Source of the DNA: Pseudaeromonas paramecii
GTDB taxonomy: Bacteria > Pseudomonadota > Gammaproteobacteria > Enterobacterales > Aeromonadaceae
NCBI RefSeq assembly: GCF_039540575.1
Contig: NZ_BAABFC010000014.1
Coordinates: 62,001 to 126,000, forward strand
Direction: 5' to 3'
Length of the DNA stretch: 64,000 bases
The position numbers and the translations under genes are program-made. The first letter of the stretch is position 1; each line of letters begins with the position of its first letter. Positions 59,603 through 64,000 of the stretch are shown here, piece by piece. The notes beneath the pieces were generated by a model. That model did not search any database and was not told the DNA's origin. It saw nothing but the letters and a program-made list of their open reading frames with translations.

Positions 59603-62254
59603 ATGGATAAAAACCGAAAGCTCCGGCTTACAACTCTGGCAACTGCACTGATCATCGCCCTTTCCGGCTGTAACGATAGCAATGACACGCAGGTGGTTGA
59701 TGATAACGCTCCTCGCCTTGCCTCACCGGATTGGCGCGATCAGGTAATCTATTTCCTGATGATCGACCGCTTCAACGACGGCGATCCCAGCAACAACGAT
59801 CAGGGTGCCAACGAATACGACCCCACCAGCGATGCCAAATTCAGCGGCGGCGATCTCGCCGGGGTGACCCAGAAACTGGATTACCTCCAGGGACTGGGGA
59901 TAAGTGCCGTATGGACCACGCCTCCGGTGGCCAACCAATGGTGGGATCCGGCACAGAACTACGGCGGCTATCACGGCTACTGGGCCCGAGATCTGCAGAA
60001 AGTCGACGAACACTTCGGCGATCTGGCCAGCTACCGCGCCCTGGCCGATGCCCTGCACGACAAGGGCATGTACCTGATCCAGGACGTGGTGGTGAACCAC
60101 CTGGGCAACTTCTTCACCTACACAGGCACCTATGATCCCGCCCAACCCTGCGCCGGTTTCGAGCTGATCCCCGGTGCCCTGGCCGCCGGCCAGAACCTGC
60201 CGGCACCGCTCAATCAGAACGACTGCAACAACGCCGACGATTTTGTCGCCGCCATCTACCACTGGACCCCGGCCATCAGCGATCACAACGTGGAGGAGCA
60301 GGAATTTACCTACCAGCTGTCGGATCTGGACGATCTCAACACCGACAACCCTGTGGTGCGGGACTACCTCAAACAGAGCTACCGCTACTGGATCGACAAG
60401 GTCGGAGTGGACGCCTTCCGGGTGGACACGGTGAAGTACGTGGATCACGACTTCTATCATGACTTCCTGCATGCCGAGGACGGCATCCTGGCCGATGCCG
60501 CCAAGCGGGGCCGCGATAGCTTCCTGACCCTGGGGGAAATCTTTGAAACCTCCAGCCCCTACCAGACCAATGGTGAAGAGAAGCTGCTGGCCTACCTGGG
60601 CACCCAGGAGAAGCCCGAGCTGACCTCACTGCTCAACTTCCCCCTGCAGGCCACCATGAACCAGGTGTTTGCCGGCGGCCAGCCCACCGCCCAACTGGGC
60701 TATCGGCTGCGCAAGATGATGGAGCTCTACCCGGATCCCTATCGCCTGGGTAACTTCATCGACAACCATGACATGGCCCGCCTGCTCTCCCAGGCCAGTC
60801 AAGACGACGTCAAGCAGGCCTTCTTCACCCTGCTGACCCTGCCGGGCATTCCGGTGATCTACCAGGGCACGGAGCAGGGTTTCACCGGTTATCGGGACGC
60901 CATGTTCAATGGCGGCTATCGGGAGGATGGCCAGCAGATGGACTCCTTCAACACCGACTCCGACATGTACCGCTTCCTCCAGGCCCTCACCCGCCTGCGT
61001 CAGGAGCACAAGGTGCTCTCCCGCGGGGATCTGCAGATCCTGGCCGAAGACAGCACAGGTGCCGGCATCTTTGCCTACAGCCGCACCCTGGATGACGACG
61101 AGGCCATGGTGATCCTGAACACCGGCGATACCCCCATGCTGCTCAACCAGATGGCCACCGGCGCCGCCGCCGGCACCCGTTTCCAGGTGCTGGACAGCCT
61201 CAATGCCGACGCCCTGGCCGACAACCTGGTCACCGATGATGACGGCCGCCTGACCCTGGCCCTGCCGGCCAAGTCCGCCCTGCTGCTCAAGGCCAACGGC
61301 AGTGACACCCCGCAAGCCGGCGATGCCAGCCTGAGCCTGACCACGGCATTGGCCGATGCAGTGCTCACCGCCGATCTGCCCCTGGCGGGTACCGGTACCC
61401 CGGCTCACAGCCTGCAACTGGTGGTGGACGGCAACCTGGGCACCGCTCAGACGGTCACAGTGGACGATAACGGCCAGTGGCAAGGCAGCCTGAGCGTGCG
61501 CCACTTTGCCATCGGCCAGGTGGCTCACCGCTTCGCCTTGTATGACAGCCAAAGCGGTGCCAGCCTGGCGGACATCGCCTTCTCGAGCGATCTCAGCTAC
61601 CCCGCCACCCCCAACGTGGAGGTGGATGACAGCGGCGATGCCACCGAGGGTGCCGGCGGCCCCCTGGGCAGCTACAGCCTGCCCACGGATGCCAGCTTCG
61701 ACAAGCAGTCCAGCCAGCTGGCCATCGAGTCGGCCCGAGTCTATCAGGCCGGCAGCAATGTGCGCCTGAGCCTGACCATGGCCAACCTCACCGACACCTG
61801 GGCGCCGACCAATGGCTTCGATCATGTGGGCTTTAGCATCTTCATCCACCTGCCGGGTCAGGGCGAGGGTGCCAGCCTGCTGCCCAAGATGAATGCCAGC
61901 CTGCCTGTCGGCAGCGATTGGCAACGTCAGGTGGTGGCCTTCGGCTGGCAAAACAGCCTGTATGGCAGTGACGGTGCCAGCGCCAGCGGCTTCGGTACTC
62001 CGCTGACCCCGGCTCCCACCCTCTCGGTGGACAAGGACAACCGCACCATCAGCTTCGACTTCCCCAGCCAAGCCTTGGGACGGCCCGACAGCCTGGACGG
62101 CATCCAGTTCTATGTCACCACCTGGGATCTCGATGGCCTCTCCAGCAGCTATCGTCCGCTACAACCCGAGGCGGGCAACTGGAACTTCAGCGGTGGCGCC
62201 AGCAGCGAACCCCTGATCTGGGACGAGCTGCCCCTGCTGACCCTGAGCGAATAA
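59603..62254 (+). CDS. Lipoprotein alpha-amylase (GH13) with glucodextranase-type C-terminal domain
   Basis: 883-residue amylase. A lipoprotein signal ends in ALSGC (lipidated Cys near 23), so it is probably anchored at the outer membrane or cell surface. GH13 regions: DVVVNH near 161-166, DAFRVDTVKY with nucleophile Asp near 275, TLGEIFE with Glu near 312, and NFIDNHD with Asp near 390. The C-terminal ~210 residues (about 665-875, with VDDSGDATEGAGGPLGSY and a WAPTNGFDHVGF stretch) resemble the glucodextranase C-terminal domain. I chose the ATG at 59603 because it places the lipoprotein signal correctly; only a weak GG-containing ribosome site precedes it. Followed by a strong terminator. 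Confidence 0.92.
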   Translation: MDKNRKLRLTTLATALIIALSGCNDSNDTQVVDDNAPRLASPDWRDQVIYFLMIDRFNDGDPSNNDQGANEYDPTSDAKFSGGDLAGVTQKLDYLQGLGISAVWTTPPVANQWWDPAQNYGGYHGYWARDLQKVDEHFGDLASYRALADALHDKGMYLIQDVVVNHLGNFFTYTGTYDPAQPCAGFELIPGALAAGQNLPAPLNQNDCNNADDFVAAIYHWTPAISDHNVEEQEFTYQLSDLDDLNTDNPVVRDYLKQSYRYWIDKVGVDAFRVDTVKYVDHDFYHDFLHAEDGILADAAKRGRDSFLTLGEIFETSSPYQTNGEEKLLAYLGTQEKPELTSLLNFPLQATMNQVFAGGQPTAQLGYRLRKMMELYPDPYRLGNFIDNHDMARLLSQASQDDVKQAFFTLLTLPGIPVIYQGTEQGFTGYRDAMFNGGYREDGQQMDSFNTDSDMYRFLQALTRLRQEHKVLSRGDLQILAEDSTGAGIFAYSRTLDDDEAMVILNTGDTPMLLNQMATGAAAGTRFQVLDSLNADALADNLVTDDDGRLTLALPAKSALLLKANGSDTPQAGDASLSLTTALADAVLTADLPLAGTGTPAHSLQLVVDGNLGTAQTVTVDDNGQWQGSLSVRHFAIGQVAHRFALYDSQSGASLADIAFSSDLSYPATPNVEVDDSGDATEGAGGPLGSYSLPTDASFDKQSSQLAIESARVYQAGSNVRLSLTMANLTDTWAPTNGFDHVGFSIFIHLPGQGEGASLLPKMNASLPVGSDWQRQVVAFGWQNSLYGSDGASASGFGTPLTPAPTLSVDKDNRTISFDFPSQALGRPDSLDGIQFYVTTWDLDGLSSSYRPLQPEAGNWNFSGGASSEPLIWDELPLLTLSE

Positions 62255-62276
62255 CCTTAGCCTCAACCTAGCGACC

Positions 62277-62306
62277 AACCGGAGCCATTATGGCTCCGGT
62301 TTTTTT
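62277..62306 (+). terminator. Intrinsic terminator after the lipoprotein amylase gene
   Basis: aaccggagcca-tta-tggctccggtt is followed by a T-run, 22 bases after the amylase stop codon. Confidence 0.93.
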
Positions 62307-62490
62307 ATGCCTGGCCTGAGCCCCCGGGATCGCCACGGTGAACCACAATGACAGCGCACCGGCATACGGCGAGCCACCTTGCACGCCGCTTATTCCTCAC
62401 GCCTCGGCAGCCCCTGGTCAAACCCGCCGGGCGCCAGGGACTGGACGCCCCAGCCCACACGGGAGGCTGGCATCAGCCGGAAATAAAGGG

Positions 62491-62519
62491 ACAAAAAAAC
62501 CGGCGCCTAAGCGCCGGTT
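62491..62519 (-). terminator. Intrinsic terminator after pomB
   Basis: On the minus strand aaccggcgc-ttag-gcgccggtt is followed by TTTTTGT, about 20 bases after the pomB stop. Confidence 0.9.
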
Positions 62520-62539
62520 GGGGGGAGGGACAGGGGCCA

Positions 62540-63472
62540 CTAGGGGGCGTTGCCCGCCTCGATGGGCTGAGAGTACTTGGGCTTGCCCTGGGCGACGGTG
62601 ATCTCCACCCGACGATTTTGCCGACGATTGGCCACCGTATTGTTCGGCACCCTGGGCTGGGTATCGGCCAGCCCTTGAATGATCAGCCGGTTATGGTCAA
62701 AGTCCTGCACCATCAGCATCTGGTTGGCCACCGCCAGGGCCCGCTGCACCGACAGATCCCAGTTATTCTGGAACAACTCGTTGTGCACTATGCCGCTGTC
62801 GGTATGGCCGGAGACGGTGATCTCGCCGGGCACGTCCTTGAGCAGGGTGGCTATCTTGCGCACCACGGGCCAGAACTTGGGCTGCAGGAAGGCGGAGCCG
62901 GCGGGGAAGGAGGCATTCTCCTTGATGCGGATCACCAACTGCTGCCCCAGGGCTTCCACCTCAATCGAGCCATCGCTCACCTGTTCATTCAGCTGATCCA
63001 CCATCATCTTAGCCGCCTCTTTCATCATCTGGGCCTGGCTGTCACTGTCGGAGGCCGCCTCAGCGCTGGACTCGGTCACCTGGGTCGCCTTGCTCTGGCC
63101 GCCGCTCTCCTGACCGGCTTCCTTCTGCTGACCACCGGACTTGTCCTCCTGGCCGGGCTGGAATTCCAGCTCGGTCTGGGTCAGCTCCGAGGTCTGCTGC
63201 ATCATGGTGTCGATGGGGGTGGGCTCGGGGCGGCCGGGGCGGAACTCCAGCGCGATGACGGAGGTGCCCTTGGGAATGTCTTTCACCTCCAGCACATTCT
63301 GCACGCCGAAGGCATTGAGCATGGAGCCTGCCACCTGCTTGTACTTGAGCACGTCCATCTCCGAAAAGGAGAGCAACAACACGAAGAAGCACATCAGCAG
63401 GGTCATCAAATCGGCAAAGGTGCCCATGTAGGCCGGCAGGCCGGGGGGAGGGCAGTTGCACTTGTTGGCCAT
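62540..63472 (-). CDS. pomB: Sodium-type flagellar stator protein PomB
   Basis: 310-residue stator subunit. One membrane helix near the N-terminus carries the ion-binding Asp 21 in FADLMTLLMCFFVLLLSF. A long Gln/Ser/Glu-rich linker (about 100-150) leads to an OmpA-like peptidoglycan-binding domain (VSGHTDSGIVHNELFQNNWDLSVQRA). The CFFVLLLSFSEMD segment is that of the sodium-driven PomB rather than of E. coli MotB. It follows pomA by nine bases. With pomA it converts the sodium gradient to flagellar torque. Confidence 0.93.
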   Translation of the reverse strand: MANKCNCPPPGLPAYMGTFADLMTLLMCFFVLLLSFSEMDVLKYKQVAGSMLNAFGVQNVLEVKDIPKGTSVIALEFRPGRPEPTPIDTMMQQTSELTQTELEFQPGQEDKSGGQQKEAGQESGGQSKATQVTESSAEAASDSDSQAQMMKEAAKMMVDQLNEQVSDGSIEVEALGQQLVIRIKENASFPAGSAFLQPKFWPVVRKIATLLKDVPGEITVSGHTDSGIVHNELFQNNWDLSVQRALAVANQMLMVQDFDHNRLIIQGLADTQPRVPNNTVANRRQNRRVEITVAQGKPKYSQPIEAGNAP

Positions 63473-63481
63473 GGCCGCTCC

Positions 63482-64000
63482 TTACTCGGCGCCGGTCTGG
63501 CGCTTGGACTCGGCCAGGTAGTTTTTCAACATGGCTTCGATGACCCGCGGGTTCTGACCGTCCTGGATCCCCAGGATGGCATCCAGGATCAGGGCACGGT
63601 TGAGGGCCTCCTCACCACTGCGCAGCTCCAGCTTGTCCGCCACCGGAATGAGGAACATGTTGGCCATGATGGCGCCGTAGAGGGTGGTCAACAAGGCCAC
63701 CGCCATGGCCGGCCCGATGGACTTGGGGTCATCCATGTTGGAGAGCATGGCCACCAGCCCCACCAGGGTACCTATCATCCCCATGGCCGGGCCCAAATCC
63801 GCCAGGGCACGAAACACCTTGATGGCGCTGGTGTGCCGCGCCTCGGTCAGGTCGATGTCCTTCTCCAGCACGGAGCGCACCACCTCGGCATCGTGGCCAT
63901 CCACCAGCATGTCGATGCCCTTCTTCATGAAGGTGTTGGGGATCTCCGCCGCCTCTAACGCCAGAAAGCCGCCTTTGCGCGCCGCATCCGCCAGCTCCAC
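63482..64000 (-). CDS. pomA: Sodium-type flagellar stator protein PomA (5' end beyond window)
   Basis: C-terminal 172 residues of a MotA/PomA protein; the family is about 255 residues, so roughly 80 N-terminal residues lie past position 64000. The last two membrane helices are visible (LGPAMGMIGTLVGLVAML and AVALLTTLYGAIMANMFLIPV), which hold residues lining the ion path. The cytoplasmic loop with charged residues that touch the rotor precedes them. It forms a transcription unit with pomB. Confidence 0.93.
   Translation of the reverse strand: MELADAARKGGFLALEAAEIPNTFMKKGIDMLVDGHDAEVVRSVLEKDIDLTEARHTSAIKVFRALADLGPAMGMIGTLVGLVAMLSNMDDPKSIGPAMAVALLTTLYGAIMANMFLIPVADKLELRSGEEALNRALILDAILGIQDGQNPRVIEAMLKNYLAESKRQTGAE

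Noticed and set aside
60626..62071. 481-codon open frame antisense to the lipoprotein amylase
   Set aside because: Shadow of the GH13 gene; no start signal and no family resemblance.
1..64000. CRISPR arrays, insertion sequences, prophage or toxin-antitoxin genes
   Set aside because: No regularly spaced repeats, transposase, integrase or phage proteins were recognised, and gene content is chromosomal housekeeping with metabolic loci.

Overview
The window is a GC-rich gammaproteobacterial chromosome segment with tightly packed genes on both strands. Its gene content points to the Aeromonadales or a near relative. Evidence for this is an nqrABCDEF-apbE-nqrM operon, sodium-type pomAB flagellar stator genes, Crl, the enterobacterial-type order dinB / pepD / gpt / frsA / crl / proB / proA, and the yajG/ampG and yajQ/panE/yajL neighbourhoods also known from Escherichia coli. 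No genus can be fixed from the sequence alone. I saw no tRNA or rRNA gene, insertion sequence, phage gene or CRISPR array.

Layout: 1-8.4 kb holds a chemoreceptor, glycogen debranching enzyme GlgX, siroheme synthase CysG, a small unknown protein, a PaeA-type exporter and a tandem HD/HD-GYP protein. 8.6-13.3 kb holds two small secreted proteins of unknown role, an acetyltransferase, a permuted papain-like protein and an SbmA/BacA-like ABC transporter. 13.5-16.7 kb is a very large secreted multi-domain alpha-amylase. 16.7-22.9 kb carries a periplasmic binding-like protein, a zinc-ribbon protein, proA-proB-crl-frsA-gpt. 23.3-27.8 kb carries a purine permease, pepD and LexA-controlled dinB. 27.8-36.4 kb is a compact nine-gene chemotaxis operon (mcp-cheY-STAS-cheA-mcp-cheW-cheR-cheD-cheB). 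36.5-43.7 kb is the complete Na+-translocating NADH:quinone reductase operon with its two maturation genes. 44.1-51.9 kb carries bolA, alkB, rlmG, yajG, a periplasmic cyclophilin, ampG, a Tsx/OmpK-like channel, yajQ, panE and yajL. 52.0-55.8 kb is the mannitol operon mtlA-mtlD-mtlR with several CRP-like sites upstream, and then thiI. 57.9-62.3 kb has an unusual AraC-type regulator followed by a lipoprotein alpha-amylase. The right edge has pomB and a truncated pomA.

Themes: (1) alpha-glucan use, with GlgX inside the cell, one secreted amylase and one lipoprotein amylase. (2) Sodium energetics, with Na+-NQR building a sodium gradient that a PomAB motor can use. (3) Chemotaxis and cyclic-di-GMP-type signalling. 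The most unusual item is the AraC-family protein at 57951-59477. Its DNA-binding domain is followed by two tandem modules that look like starch/glycogen-binding modules (the first closely resembles family CBM21), and it sits directly upstream of an amylase gene. I read it as a candidate one-component regulator that senses polysaccharide or maltodextrin by direct binding. This is an inference from sequence pattern and context.
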